From Streptomyces sp. 1-11 (lineage in GTDB: Bacteria > Actinomycetota > Actinomycetes > Streptomycetales > Streptomycetaceae): a stretch of DNA of 64,000 nucleotides. The translations under genes and the position numbers were made by a program. This document shows positions 49,039 to 57,992 of this stretch, in pieces. Where the stretch lies: positions 124,001 through 188,000 of the forward strand of contig NZ_BJTV01000008.1 in NCBI RefSeq assembly GCF_007176755.1. Direction: 5' to 3'. The notes beneath the pieces are model-generated. The model did not search any database, was not told the DNA's origin, and was given only the letters and a program-made list of their open reading frames with translations. Numbering within the stretch: position 1 is the first letter of the stretch; every line of letters starts with the position of its first letter.

Positions 49039-49480
49039 CTGTTGCGGCCAGGCGCAATTCGTAGAAGGTTCCGTCGCGGAGCATGACGAAGAGGACGTCG
49101 GTCCGGCGTCGGGCGAGGCAGAGCAGGGGCCTGGATGTGGTGCTTGCCCTGGGTGATCTTCTTGTCGTAGTAGGCCTGGAAGACCGGGTCGCCCGGAGCG
49201 GCGAATGCGGAGAGGAAGAAGATCCGTCTGAGCTGCTTGTTTCCTCTCCTGGACGGCTGTTCGCCGCGGATCGATGAGCTCGAGCTGCGGGTCGCCGGGG
49301 CGAGACCGGCGTAGGCGGCGAGGTGGCCTGTGGTCGGGAAGTTGCTGCCGTCGCCGACCTCGATGAGGATCCGGGCTCCGGTCCTGGCACCGACCCCTGG
49401 CATCGACGTCAGGACCTTCGAAAGAGGGTGGTCCTCCAGCAGGGCCTGGACGGCGACGAGCGGGGCCACCGGACGAGTCC
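49031..49480 (-). pseudogene. IS110-family transposase remnant (5'-truncated, frameshifted)
   Basis: On the minus strand the C-terminal Transposase_20 region is readable: 'LLEDHPLSKVLTSMPGVGARTGARILIEVGD', 'LAAYAGLAPATR' and 'RRGNKQLRRIFFLSAFAA', then after a shift 'LLCLARRRTDVLFVMLRDGTFYELRLA'. The two parts are in different frames; one extra base in the G run at 49126-49129 (an extra C on the coding strand) explains it. The DEDD catalytic N-terminal half is absent. No target-site ends were identified. Confidence 0.85.
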
Positions 49481-49791
49481 GCCGGCTCTGCCCACGACGA
49501 TCGGAGCAAGGCACCCGGGGGAGCGGACGGCGACGGGGCCACGCCGGTATGCGCGTCGGCGCGGTGCGACGGATATGGATGGTGTTTGTCTCTCAGCCAC
49601 GGCGCGGGACATATGCGGCGTCTACCAGCGCTGACGCCGCCGGACGGGCGGAATCGGGTCAACGTTTTCGTCCACTCTGTCAGTTGAATCCGCACTGGCT
49701 TTACGATTCGCATACTTGCGCATCAATGCGCGACCTGCTCATCGCTCTTCGCACGTGACCTCCTTGCATCAGTCACTGACCTAGGAGCACC

Positions 49792-50223
49792 ATGCGTCTC
49801 AAGAAAATCTCCCTGGCCGCTGCCGCCGTCTCAGCCGCGTCCGTCGTGGGTGTCGTGATCCCGGCAGGCTCCGCGAGCGCGGCCCCGGTGCCCACGCCCA
49901 CCGCGTCCGTAGCACCCGCGACGTCCCGTTCCGCGGCCACCGTGGCGGTGTACGTGTGGGGGACCAACGTGGCCGTCCGTGCTTACGAGTCGGCCAACAA
50001 CTGCTGGAACTACCCGTCCACCAGCTGCCGCCTGCTGGGCCGCGTCACCAAGGTCTCCGGTCAGGCCACCTGCCAGAAGCAGGGGCAGTCGGTCACCGCC
50101 GAGGGGACCACGAACGACTGGTGGACCTTCCTCGACCCGAACGGATCCGTCCCCGGTGGATGGGTCAGCAACATCTACATCCAGGGCGGACACAAGATCG
50201 ACGGCGTCCCCGACTGCGCCTGA
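49792..50223 (+). CDS. Small secreted protein, SH3-like
   Basis: 143 residues. A clear signal peptide (MRLKKISLAAAAVSAASVVG to SASA-AP), a Pro/Thr/Ala linker to about residue 48, then a domain of 95 residues with four Cys ('NNCWNYPSTSCRLLG', 'QATCQKQG', 'VPDCA') and 'GGWVSNIYIQGG', as in secreted bacterial SH3-like modules common in Streptomyces. It probably binds cell wall or is simply exported; no enzyme motif. AGGAG precedes the ATG and a strong terminator follows. Confidence 0.85.
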   Translation: MRLKKISLAAAAVSAASVVGVVIPAGSASAAPVPTPTASVAPATSRSAATVAVYVWGTNVAVRAYESANNCWNYPSTSCRLLGRVTKVSGQATCQKQGQSVTAEGTTNDWWTFLDPNGSVPGGWVSNIYIQGGHKIDGVPDCA

Positions 50224-50261
50224 CCGCAGAGCCGTACGGTTGTTCCACCACCTGCCTGACC

Positions 50262-50292
50262 GCGGGCCGGAGAGTTCGTGTCTCCGGCCCGC
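50262..50292 (+). terminator. Terminator of the small secreted protein gene
   Basis: A perfect 12-bp stem (50262-50273 with 50281-50292) and a 7-nt loop, 38 nt after the stop. Confidence 0.85.
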
Positions 50293-50434
50293 ACACGGTG
50301 AGGCGTGCCCGTGGAGACGAGGAACGTCCGGCAGTTTCGGCGGCGTCCGCTTCGCTTGGTACGTCGCTGATCGCGACCGGCCGAACTGGGGCGATGGCCG
50401 GAGGTGGCGTCGTGCTGGGCTGCTCAGATGGTTC

Positions 50435-51103
50435 TCAGGAGGGGCGTTTGGCCATGATGATCACGCCTGGTCCGCTCCATTCATCCGCGGGGAGCCGGAG
50501 GTCGGCGACGGGCTGTAGTCCGGCCTGTTCGATCAGTTCCACGAGCTGCTCCGGCCGCCACTTGTGCGTGGTCCAGCGAACGGGGACTCCTCCGTATGCC
50601 TCGGTGCGTGTCACGTCCTCGTCGCCGACGTGTGTGCCGGCGATGAGGTGCCCGCCGGGCTTCAGTGCGTATGCAAAAAGGGCGAGAACCTGGGGAAGGA
50701 CATGGCGGGGGAGGTTGAACAGTGACCACCAGCCGAGCAGGCCGCCGAGGGAGGCTTCGGCGAGGTCGAGCTCGGTGGCGGAGGCGACGCTGAAGCGGCA
50801 TTGCGGGTGGAGACGGCGTGCGTTCTCGATCATGCGGGGGGAGAGGTCGACCCCGGATACGTCGAGTCCGCGTTCGGCGAGGTAGCCGGTCACCGTGCCG
50901 GGGCCGCAGCCGACGTCGAGGACGGGCCCGAGCCCGCCCACGGTGTCGGCGAAGGCGTCGATCGACGCCTTGAGCCAGGGATGGCGACGGATGTCGCCCA
51001 TGCGCGTTGTCACCACCATGTGGGCGTAGTTGTCGGCCACCTGGTCATAGGAGTCACGGACGACGTCGAGATCGGCTGGACGGTCAATGGGGTGCGCGCG
51101 CAT
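50435..51103 (-). CDS. SAM-dependent class I methyltransferase
   Basis: 222 residues. Motif I 'PVLDVGCGPGTVTGYLAERG', 'VSGVDLSPRMIENARRLHP' (acidic loop) and 'ALKPGGHLIAGTHVGD' define a Methyltransf_11/25 fold. No partner genes reveal the substrate; such stand-alone enzymes methylate small molecules. The 211-nt gap on the 3' side holds only the terminator of the previous gene. The ribosome site is weak. Confidence 0.88.
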   Translation of the reverse strand: MRAHPIDRPADLDVVRDSYDQVADNYAHMVVTTRMGDIRRHPWLKASIDAFADTVGGLGPVLDVGCGPGTVTGYLAERGLDVSGVDLSPRMIENARRLHPQCRFSVASATELDLAEASLGGLLGWWSLFNLPRHVLPQVLALFAYALKPGGHLIAGTHVGDEDVTRTEAYGGVPVRWTTHKWRPEQLVELIEQAGLQPVADLRLPADEWSGPGVIIMAKRPS

Positions 51104-51179
51104 CGGCCAACGATAGGACGGTGGCCTTGTGGAACCCGAGGGTGCGGGTATGGCGGATTTCCACCCGGCAAAACACTAA

Positions 51180-51425
51180 AAGCGTTGGAGGGCCAGATGG
51201 TGGCCACCGGCACGCCGTTTGGGCGGCCGGTCAGGAGGGCCGCTATGTGGTCCGCACACTGGGTGGCCGCTGTGGCCATGGCGTCTTTGGTCATCCCGAT
51301 GACGTGCGGGGTCAGCAGGGCAGTTCGGCAGGCCGGAGAGCGGCGAGGTGAAGGCGGCGTGTTCGTGCTGGAAGGTGTCGACGGCTGCCGCGGCGAGTGG
51401 GTGTGCCTTGTCGCGCAGGGCAGCC
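51180..51425 (-). pseudogene. Remnant of a D-isomer-specific 2-hydroxyacid dehydrogenase
   Basis: Minus-strand translation gives the C-terminal part of a 2-hydroxyacid dehydrogenase in two frames: 'LRDKAHPLAAAAVDTFQHEH' and 'FTSPLSGLPN', then after a shift near 51322 'LLTPHVIGMTKDAMATAATQCADHIAALLTG'. The 'TPHVIGMT' element carries the catalytic His. The NAD-binding core is missing. The rest of the 651-nt stretch 51104-51754 shows nothing recognisable. Confidence 0.7.
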
Positions 51426-51754
51426 GCCTACCGCAGTGTCCTGCAGCAGCGCCGAAAGTCGGCCCTGGCCCGGCCGAAGAAGGCGGCGAGCTGACCATGA
51501 GCTCACCACGCCAGACAACTGCTTCGGGGGCGCGCCCGTCGGGCGGCGTCGTACCCGGCCGGCAGAGTGCGGCCCACGGTACGTCGACGCGTTTCGGCGG
51601 GTCGCGACGGCGGCTTGACGGCTGAGGACCGGGGCCTCCAGCCGCTCAGCCTGAACCCGATGAGCTGGCCCCGCACCGACAGGCCCACGCTGCGGGTGCT
51701 GTCGGCCGGCCGGCGTCGCCATGCTCGCGTCGGATCGGCTGACCCGGCCCAGCC

Positions 51755-52033
51755 CTAGTCGAGGTACGCCGGTAGCTTGTCCTCCTTCTTGAAGTCCGCT
51801 ATGTGAATGTGACAACTCTGCGCGGTCGCGGAGACGTTGATTGCATCAGCCCACGCATCCAGCTCCAGTGCTCCGTCAACCGGCATGCCCTTCAAGCCGA
51901 CGTAGTGCGTCTTGCCGTCGATGAGACCGGATTCATCGCGGAGCAGGTGGATGTGAGGATTCCTCAAACGTAGATAGCCAGTGGCCGTGTCAGCAGGCGG
52001 CGGCACCGTGGTGCTGTCCGGCTCTGGCGGCAC
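51755..52033 (-). CDS. Small hypothetical protein
   Basis: 92 residues from a GTG; an in-frame stop lies just upstream, so it cannot be much longer. The sequence after residue 20 ('LRNPHIHLLRDESGLIDGKTHYVGLKG', 'SCHIHIADFKKEDKLP') looks like real protein and not a shadow frame, with balanced composition and several His. No family recognised and no good ribosome site; it could be the tail of a decayed gene. Confidence 0.4.
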   Translation of the reverse strand: MPPEPDSTTVPPPADTATGYLRLRNPHIHLLRDESGLIDGKTHYVGLKGMPVDGALELDAWADAINVSATAQSCHIHIADFKKEDKLPAYLD

Positions 52034-52672
52034 CGGAACATGCGAGAAGTGAATCGGCTACCGGAGCCAGTTGGGCTGCGGGACCGCGGCGCGTCACGCG
52101 GCACGGCCCCAGTGGCCGCAGCCCGGCCTGCAGGTCGCCCGCCGCAGCAGCGCCCAGCCGACCAGAGCAGTAGGCGAGACCCGGCAGGGGAGCATGCCGA
52201 GCCGCTGCCCCGCACCCGGCTGACGGGCGGCCCCGCGCACCTGCTGGCCCCAGGCACACTGGTGGGCGTGAAGCTGCCCCGCGTTCTCGCCTCCACCGGA
52301 TCCGTTCCGGAAGGGAGGCCGGAAACGGTCGTCTCCCCCTCGCCCTGATTGGATGATGCAAGTCGTTCCGGTAGAAAACTAGTGATCTACGTCAGCTTCG
52401 GCCTTGAGGGCGACATGGCTCTGCGGCCTGTCGGCGACACGACGCCGAACAGTTGAAGAGGTGGACCGGACACCCGGACCACGAGGCGCCCCGGGCGAAC
52501 GGGGTGACGTGGCTGGTACCGCCTCAAGGGAGAGCCGGTATGGCAGTGGCACCGCTCCGGGCACCATTGGGGTGCCGGCGTGGGGCCACCGGGACGCTCG
52601 TGCAGTCCCGCAGGCAGAAGCTCACGTGATTCCCCAGCTGCTGACGTGGTGCCAATGGTGAGGCCGTCCGCG
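52034..52672. other. Non-coding or decayed stretch
   Basis: 639 nt in which all frames are short and Arg/Pro/Ser-rich, without ribosome sites or recognisable motifs. I see no repeat, terminator or RNA gene in it. Confidence 0.5.
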
Positions 52673-53197
52673 TCAGTCCCACCAGAGCACGACGAGAAGC
52701 TGCCGTTGGGATGCACCGCGGTAGAACTCGCGCATGGCATTGAAGTGCTTCACCAGGTATGTCTTTGGGCCGCCGACGATCTTGTTCGCGCCGTTGCCGA
52801 TCAAGGAGGCGGCCTGTGCCTCGTCTGGCGGCAAGGCGGCCAGGAGAGCCGGAAAGTCGATCTGTCCGAGTAGTTCCGCGACGCGAGCCACTTGAGCCGG
52901 GGAGAGAGCCGTGGGGTCTGGCCCGAAGGGTCCAATGGCATGCGGATGCGTGTTGAGGAAGGCGAGGTCGATGGCGGTGTCACCGTCGAGAGCCTGTCGG
53001 AGAGCATGGCGATGGACGTCGTCGAGACCTCCCAGCTCACAGACCCGTTCGAGCAGGGACGGCGCCCAGTCCAGATCGAGGACATCCGCGGAAGGCGGAT
53101 CCCAGAGAGGATCTGCATCCGGCGATGCATCGGCTGACTGGCGGCACGAGGCGAGATACTGCGCCGAAATGCGGGCAAGCTGCTGAGTGACGGCCAT
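52673..53197 (-). CDS. DUF1877 (YfbM-like) family protein
   Basis: 174 residues. The arrangement 'LDLDWAPSLLERVCELGG' (equivalent to the 'DK.WD.L' region), 'LAFLNTHPHAIGPFGPDPTALSPAQVARVAELLG' and a C-terminal helical part fits the DUF1877 family, which is often found among orphan or polymorphic-toxin-associated genes. It is cytoplasmic, function unknown. It is unlinked to any toxin gene here. Confidence 0.65.
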   Translation of the reverse strand: MAVTQQLARISAQYLASCRQSADASPDADPLWDPPSADVLDLDWAPSLLERVCELGGLDDVHRHALRQALDGDTAIDLAFLNTHPHAIGPFGPDPTALSPAQVARVAELLGQIDFPALLAALPPDEAQAASLIGNGANKIVGGPKTYLVKHFNAMREFYRGASQRQLLVVLWWD

Positions 53198-53317
53198 GAC
53201 GGCAGTATCCCGACGACGTCCGCTACGTCCCGACGGCGCGGGGTCGGCGGTGGGTGTTGGCGTCGATTGGCGACTCTGGAAGCTGTTGTATCAGTGGCGC
53301 CATATATGTTGCTGGGC

Positions 53318-53863
53318 ATGACAAGTTGGATTGACTGCGGCGTCATAGCGTGGGTGGGAGAAGAACGGTACCGGGAAGACGAAACCGTCCTGGTCTACTT
53401 CAAGGGAACCAGCCTGGCCGCCATGGCCGAAGGCCTGTCCGCGCAGCAACGGCCGCCGTTCGCCTACGGCAACGACACGGTACCCGGCGACTGGGGCGTG
53501 ATCGTGCACCACATGTTCAACCGCGACGACTACGACGAGATCGACTACCGCAAGCTATGCCCCCAGGGCGCTGAGCTGATGGTGTTCGTTCCCAACCCGT
53601 GCGTTGCCAAGGCCCACGGGCCCAAGGCGTACCACTACAAGGACGGCCAGATATCGTCCTGCATCGACTACGAGGATCCCGAGTACGTCGGAGAATACTG
53701 GCCCAACAAGATGGCCCCCCTCATTACGGCGGCCGGACTGGACCACCAAAACGAGACCTACGAGGAGCAGCTGACCCAGCTGATTTGTGACCGCCTGGGA
53801 CTGCCCGCACTGGATCGCGACACCATCACGGTGGACCGCGACCTGGTGGCCTCCTACTTCTAG
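53318..53863 (+). CDS. Hypothetical acidic protein, possible immunity-type
   Basis: About 181 residues from ATG 53318; ATG 53306 is an alternative. Strongly acidic with many Asp, Tyr and Trp ('DCGVIAWVGEERYREDETVLVYFKG', 'HHMFNRDDYDEIDYRKLCP', 'CIDYEDPEYVGEYWPN'). Composition and lower GC than the core genes recall immunity proteins of polymorphic toxin systems, but I cannot name a family. It stands alone between DUF1877 and an IS630 remnant. Confidence 0.65.
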   Translation: MTSWIDCGVIAWVGEERYREDETVLVYFKGTSLAAMAEGLSAQQRPPFAYGNDTVPGDWGVIVHHMFNRDDYDEIDYRKLCPQGAELMVFVPNPCVAKAHGPKAYHYKDGQISSCIDYEDPEYVGEYWPNKMAPLITAAGLDHQNETYEEQLTQLICDRLGLPALDRDTITVDRDLVASYF

Positions 53864-53883
53864 GAGATCTGTGAAGGTTGCAG

Positions 53884-54035
53884 TTACGGCGGTTGGAGAT
53901 CGAGCCCGGTCTCAGCGACGAGGCCCTCGATGAGGCGGGGCGGTACTGTATCCGCTTCAGCCGCTTCTTCACTGACTCGGTGAGCTGGTCAAGGCTGTGC
54001 TTGGTGAGGTTGGCCAGCGACCTGTTCACCTCATC
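53884..54035 (-). pseudogene. IS630-family transposase C-terminal remnant (frameshifted)
   Basis: The minus strand encodes 'NRSLANLTKHSLDQLTESVKKRLKRIQYRP' in pieces typical of the IS630 C terminus, then in another frame 'LIEGLVAETGLDLQPP' and a stop at 53884. The two halves would be continuous without a one-base shift just after QYRP. The catalytic DDE part is missing. The neighbouring bases to 54124 show nothing else. Confidence 0.8.
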
Positions 54036-54124
54036 ACCCCACGGCCGCTCTGCTGTCCACCGAACAGCGAAAGCCCCGGCTTTTGGCTCAACGCGTCAAC
54101 CGAGGTGGAGGCTGAACGCAGAGC

Positions 54125-54484
54125 TCAGCGCCCGGGGCGGTTGAGTGAAGACATGCCCCACAGTTCGGCGATACGGCCGTTCTGTACCCGGAAGATCTCC
54201 ATCATCGAGGGAGGAGCCTGCGCCTCGACGCCTGCTGGGATGCCGTGCAGGGTCGTACGGACTGCGGCCTTGTCTGCGTCCACGAGCATGTCCTCAACGA
54301 CGACCTGAATATCGGGGAACATGGTGTGAAGCCCGCTCCACGCCTTCAAAACGCTGTCAACGCCAACGGTGCCCAGCGGGTGGCTCACGAAGTCGGTCGA
54401 GAAGATCGTCTCCGCCGCAGTGAGGTCACGGGCGTTGAATGCCTCATACATGCGCTGCGCGATGGCTCTTACGTCGTCTGTCAT
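54125..54484 (-). CDS. SnoaL-like / NTF2-fold protein
   Basis: 119 residues with the SnoaL/ester cyclase pattern: 'IAQRMYEAFNARDLTAAETIFSTDFVSHP', 'VDSVLKAWSGLHTMFPDIQVVVEDMLVDADKAAVRTTLHG', then 'MEIFRVQNGRIAELWGMSS'. Such proteins bind small hydrophobic molecules and sometimes catalyse cyclisation or isomerisation. The ATG at 54484 gives the usual start. It stands alone. Confidence 0.85.
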   Translation of the reverse strand: MTDDVRAIAQRMYEAFNARDLTAAETIFSTDFVSHPLGTVGVDSVLKAWSGLHTMFPDIQVVVEDMLVDADKAAVRTTLHGIPAGVEAQAPPSMMEIFRVQNGRIAELWGMSSLNRPGR

Positions 54485-54516
54485 CTCACGCTTCCCGTCC
54501 GGAACATGGGCGTGGA

Positions 54517-54810
54517 TCAGCCTATGAGAAGAACAGCAGCGGACCTGCGCGAGTCGAGCGGCTGCTCGCTGCTCGCACCTCGGAGAAGCCGCTCGTTCTT
54601 CCGATCCACCCCAAAAGGGCCGTTCCCACCGAGCGTTGGTCGTTGGCCGGCGGGGCGACCGATGTCCCGTCGCGCGCACCGGTAGAACACCCACCCGACA
54701 GTCCCGGGTTCAACCCTGGAGATCGCAACGCCCAGGTGTTGGTACATCGCTCTTTCGACCCGTGCGAGCTCTGCCGCAACGAGCCCTCGTGCTTCCTCTT
54801 CAGTCAGCAT
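54517..54810 (-). CDS. YrhB/Imm35-like immunity protein
   Basis: 97 residues. 'TEEEARGLVAAELARVE', 'GWVFYRCARR' and 'LGGNGPFGVDRKNERL' match the YrhB/Imm35 family, found as immunity proteins or their orphan relatives. There is no toxin gene next to it. The last 20 residues may be altered. A strong hairpin lies 52-83 nt upstream on the leader side and could attenuate it or end the preceding transcript. Confidence 0.72.
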   Translation of the reverse strand: MLTEEEARGLVAAELARVERAMYQHLGVAISRVEPGTVGWVFYRCARRDIGRPAGQRPTLGGNGPFGVDRKNERLLRGASSEQPLDSRRSAAVLLIG

Positions 54811-54861
54811 CTGCCCAGCGTCTCAGAGGGGCGGAGTGTGAATGTCTGCTCGTTCCGAAAA

Positions 54862-54893
54862 GGGCGCCGTCCACCAGCTGAGGGACGGCGCCC
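54862..54893 (-). terminator. Strong stem-loop between the metallophosphoesterase and Imm35 genes
   Basis: GGGCGCCGTCC (54862-54872) pairs perfectly with 54883-54893 around a 10-nt loop. It lies 211 nt after the phosphoesterase stop and 52 nt before the Imm35 start on the same strand, so it most likely separates them. It is the only structured element in 54811-55103. Confidence 0.7.
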
Positions 54894-55103
54894 ATACTGG
54901 ATACAGAGTTTGAAGATCTGGCCTCATCCTTATCAGGACGATCACGAGGGTCTGCCAACGTCGGCCAACCGCCCCTGGGCGTCGGCCGATCGCCGACTGG
55001 GGTCCGGTGTCGACCGCTGGTGTCCGTGCTTGTTGGTGGCAGCCGCTGTGTCAGCCGCATGCGGTCTGTCAGGCGCGGCTGACAGTCCAGTGAAGGCACA
55101 GGC

Positions 55104-55982
55104 TCAGTCCGGGCCCGCAGGAGAGGGGCCGAGCCTTTCGATGACCTCGCGCATCTCCATCTCGTCGGCCTCGTAGACCGTCTCGCCCATGCGAGGGTCT
55201 CGTGCGTGGAGGGTATGGATGAGTGGCCCGTGGGGCGGTCCGAGGTGGATGAGGGAGGCCGACGGACCGTGGACGGCGCGCTCGGTGCCGGGGCGGGCGG
55301 TCAGGTCTATGCGGCTGATGACCCCGGGCGTGACCCAGACGGTCGCTTGTTCCAGGTGGGCCAGTATCTGCAGGTGGAAGTGCCCGCACAGGATGAGCTG
55401 GACGTCGGTCCCGCGGATCGTTTCGGCTAGCTCTGCGCTGTTACGCAGACCGAGCGCCTGCTGAACGTCGACGTCCAAGGCAACGGGTGGGTGATGGAAG
55501 GCCAGGACGGTGCCCCGTGCTGCGGGGGTGGCAAGCAGTTCGCTGAGCCAATGGAGTTGGTCGCCGTCGAGTCGGCCGTAGCCCTTGCCCGGAACCAGCG
55601 TGTCCAGCGTGATCAATCGCCATCCGTCGATGGTGGTTGCCCCCGCCCGCTCACCCACAGCTCCCTCATATACCGCGTCGGGCTGAACGTGGCCGCTGCC
55701 GAGCACTTCTGCGAATGCGGTGCGGTCGTCGTGGTTACCGGTTGCGTAGAAGACGTTCGCCCCTCGTCGGCCGGCGTAGCTGGACAGAAGTTCACGGGCC
55801 CGCGTGTACGCCTCGTAAGAGCCGTCGTCTGCGACGTCGCCGGTGACCACCACCGCGTCGAGGTCGCCTAGATGACCTAGTTCGCCTAGCAGGCGGCAGA
55901 GTGCCGCAGTGCCATCGGCCCCGTCGGCGTCGGGGCCGCCGGACCGATCCAGGTGGGTGTCCGAGAGATGCAAGATCCGCAT
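55104..55982 (-). CDS. Calcineurin-like metallophosphoesterase, CpdA-type
   Basis: 292 residues. All family motifs are present: 'LHLSDTHLD' (DxH), 'VVTGDVADDG' (GD), 'YATGNHDD' (GNHD), 'LAFHHPP' and 'LILCGHFHLQI' (GHxH). The arrangement is that of class III cyclic-nucleotide phosphodiesterases (CpdA/Rv0805-like), which hydrolyse 3',5'-cyclic nucleotides or other phosphodiesters with a dinuclear metal site. Soluble, no signal peptide. The ATG at 55982 starts at the first motif. Confidence 0.9.
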   Translation of the reverse strand: MRILHLSDTHLDRSGGPDADGADGTAALCRLLGELGHLGDLDAVVVTGDVADDGSYEAYTRARELLSSYAGRRGANVFYATGNHDDRTAFAEVLGSGHVQPDAVYEGAVGERAGATTIDGWRLITLDTLVPGKGYGRLDGDQLHWLSELLATPAARGTVLAFHHPPVALDVDVQQALGLRNSAELAETIRGTDVQLILCGHFHLQILAHLEQATVWVTPGVISRIDLTARPGTERAVHGPSASLIHLGPPHGPLIHTLHARDPRMGETVYEADEMEMREVIERLGPSPAGPD

Positions 55983-56285
55983 CGTCCGACGTTAGCCTCC
56001 GGCACCGGAGGCAAGCCATGACCTTTCTTGTCATGCGGTTCCCTTCACCGGCCCTTGGCCACTCTGGCCCATGAAATCGAACGGCGACAGGGCTGGGACT
56101 GCCAGAAATGCTGAGCTACTGCTGCCAGTCTCGCGAACCGAACCATGCGGCTTCCCTCTCTGGCCTGGAGCATCAGTTTGGAAGATCGCGTACGTGGATG
56201 GCGTCTGACCTGGTGAGGCGTTGACCGTGTACATCGAGGAGGGGAGTGGTCCCTGATCAAGGCGACCGTTTCGGAGAGCGGAGTC

Positions 56286-56522
56286 TCAGAAGGCTTCGCC
56301 CTCGACTCGCCGGTCGGTGGCGGCCAGGGCGGCCAGGCCGTGCCGGACCGGGATGCGGTGGGCGGTGGAAGCGGCGACACCGGCTCGGGCGGCCAGCCGC
56401 ACCGGCCCGAAACGATGCCGGCGCCGCAGCCGCACGACCTGCTGTTCGACCGCGGCAGGAGTCTGGCGCGGGCTCGGGTGTGGGCGGCTGGAGCGATCGT
56501 GCATGCCGGTCTCACCGACCAC
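56286..56522 (-). pseudogene. IS481-family transposase N-terminal remnant
   Basis: The minus-strand frame reads 'GMHDRSSRPHPSPRQTP', 'VVRLRRRHRFGPVRLAARAGVAASTAHRI' and 'RHGLAALAATDR', the HTH and linker region of IS481-type transposases, then stops. The catalytic DDE domain is absent. The remainder of the 843-nt interval 55983-56825 shows only short shadow frames. Confidence 0.75.
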
Positions 56523-56825
56523 TGAAGCTGCGCACTCGGCCTGGCAGGGTGACGTTCAAACGATTGCGGAGTGGGCCAGGGCACGGTGCCGGACCGGCGG
56601 GAGGCTCCCCGGCCCCGGCGAATGGTGACACCCGCTGCGAGCTGGACTATCAGGCGTGGGCCTCGAGCGCACGCCGCAGCTGCTCTGGAGGCCCGCTTCC
56701 CGCCCGCTGGGTGACCTGGCCGGTCGTCCTGGCACGGGCGTCAGCCGGGAGCATCCCCGTCGGTGGCAGCAGCCGTCGGCGGATGTGAGGGTGGAGAGCA
56801 GGAGCCGTCCATCGAGGAGCAACGC

Positions 56826-57467
56826 ATGATCGTCGCCATCGTCGGTGCCGGAAACATGGCCCGCGGAATCGGTACCCGGGCAACGGCCGGCGGGCATTCC
56901 GTCCGTCTGCACGACCGCAGCAAGGCCAAGGCGGTCGACCTGGCCGCCACGTTGAGCCAGGCCACCCCCGGAGCGGAGGTAACGGCGGTCGACGCGGACG
57001 CCGCGGCTGACGCCGACATCGTGGTACTCGCCCTGCCTCACCCGGCCGGACGCGACACGGCCGCCGCGTGGGCCGGCAACCTGGCAGGGAAGACCGTCGT
57101 CGACATCTCCAACCCGGTGGATTTCACCACCTTCGACTCACTCGTCGTACCCCCCGGCACCTCCGCCGCCGAACAGATCGCCGCCGCCGCGCCGGACAGT
57201 CGGGTCGTCAAAGCCTTCAACACCACCTTCGCCGGGCCGCTCACCACAGGTGAGGTGGCCGGCCGGCCGCTGGACGTTTTCATCGCCGGAGACGACGACA
57301 CCTCGAAACAGGCTGTGTCCGACCTGGTCGCCTCCGCGGGGCTGCGTCCCCTGGACGTGGGGCCGCTGCGCCGGGCGCGCGAACTGGAAGCCTTCCAGTT
57401 CCTGCACATGGCGTCCCAAGAACGACTCGGTCTGAACTGGTCCAGCGCCATCGCGATCCTGCCGTGA
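56826..57467 (+). CDS. NADPH:F420 oxidoreductase-like NADP-binding protein
   Basis: 213 residues. 'MIVAIVGAGNMARGIGTRATAGGH' is the NADP-binding fold, followed by 'ADIVVLALPHPAGRD', 'GKTVVDISNPVDF' and 'VVKAFNTTFAGPL', the F420_oxidored pattern of F420-dependent NADP reductase (Fno) and its relatives. Fno passes hydride between F420H2 and NADP+; paralogs may reduce other substrates. The ATG at 56826 has GAGGAG 6 nt upstream. It starts 53 nt before the next gene. Confidence 0.85.
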   Translation: MIVAIVGAGNMARGIGTRATAGGHSVRLHDRSKAKAVDLAATLSQATPGAEVTAVDADAAADADIVVLALPHPAGRDTAAAWAGNLAGKTVVDISNPVDFTTFDSLVVPPGTSAAEQIAAAAPDSRVVKAFNTTFAGPLTTGEVAGRPLDVFIAGDDDTSKQAVSDLVASAGLRPLDVGPLRRARELEAFQFLHMASQERLGLNWSSAIAILP

Positions 57468-57519
57468 CAGCCGGCACGTCCGCCACCAGACACGTCGATT
57501 CTACGGAAGGAGCCGCAGC

Positions 57520-57942
57520 ATGGGGCAGCCGCGGAAAAATAAGGATCGATTCTATCTCTATCCAATGCAGCGGGTGGTGGCTGTTTTCAGCGACGAGAAA
57601 CAGGCGTATGCCGCCTGTCGGCAATTGGAGGCCGAGGGGTTCAATCTCTCGTCGGTGCACCTTCTGTCCGGGCCGGAGGGAGCACGCCTCCTGGACGCCC
57701 ACGGCGCTCGGCGCGGTGTCGTCGCACGCATCACTCGTTTCCTGCAGCAAGGGGCGTACGAGGGGAAGGCGCTGGAGGTACACGCAGCCGCGTTGAGACG
57801 GGGTGAGTGTGTGCTGTACGTGCCGACACGCAACAGGGAAAGAATTCATCGAGCGGTCGATGTGCTGCGCGGGAACAATGGACGCTGGATCCTGCACTTT
57901 CGCCGATGGGCCATCGAGCAATTTCCGAACGGCGCCCCTTAA
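57520..57942 (+). CDS. Small stress-type protein (YflT/general-stress-like)
   Basis: 140 residues with AAGGAG 7 nt upstream. 'MQRVVAVFSDEKQAYAACRQLEAEGFNLSSVHLLSGPEG' resembles the N-terminal ferredoxin-like half of YflT-type heat- or stress-induced proteins; the rest is basic ('VARITRFLQQGAYEGKALEVHAAALRRGECVLYV'). The exact family is uncertain. The octanucleotide repeat array begins 50 nt after its stop. Confidence 0.6.
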   Translation: MGQPRKNKDRFYLYPMQRVVAVFSDEKQAYAACRQLEAEGFNLSSVHLLSGPEGARLLDAHGARRGVVARITRFLQQGAYEGKALEVHAAALRRGECVLYVPTRNRERIHRAVDVLRGNNGRWILHFRRWAIEQFPNGAP

Positions 57943-57992
57943 TTCCATGCCGTCAGTCAATTGCCCCACCGGCCGGTCCAGCATCGTCGCGG

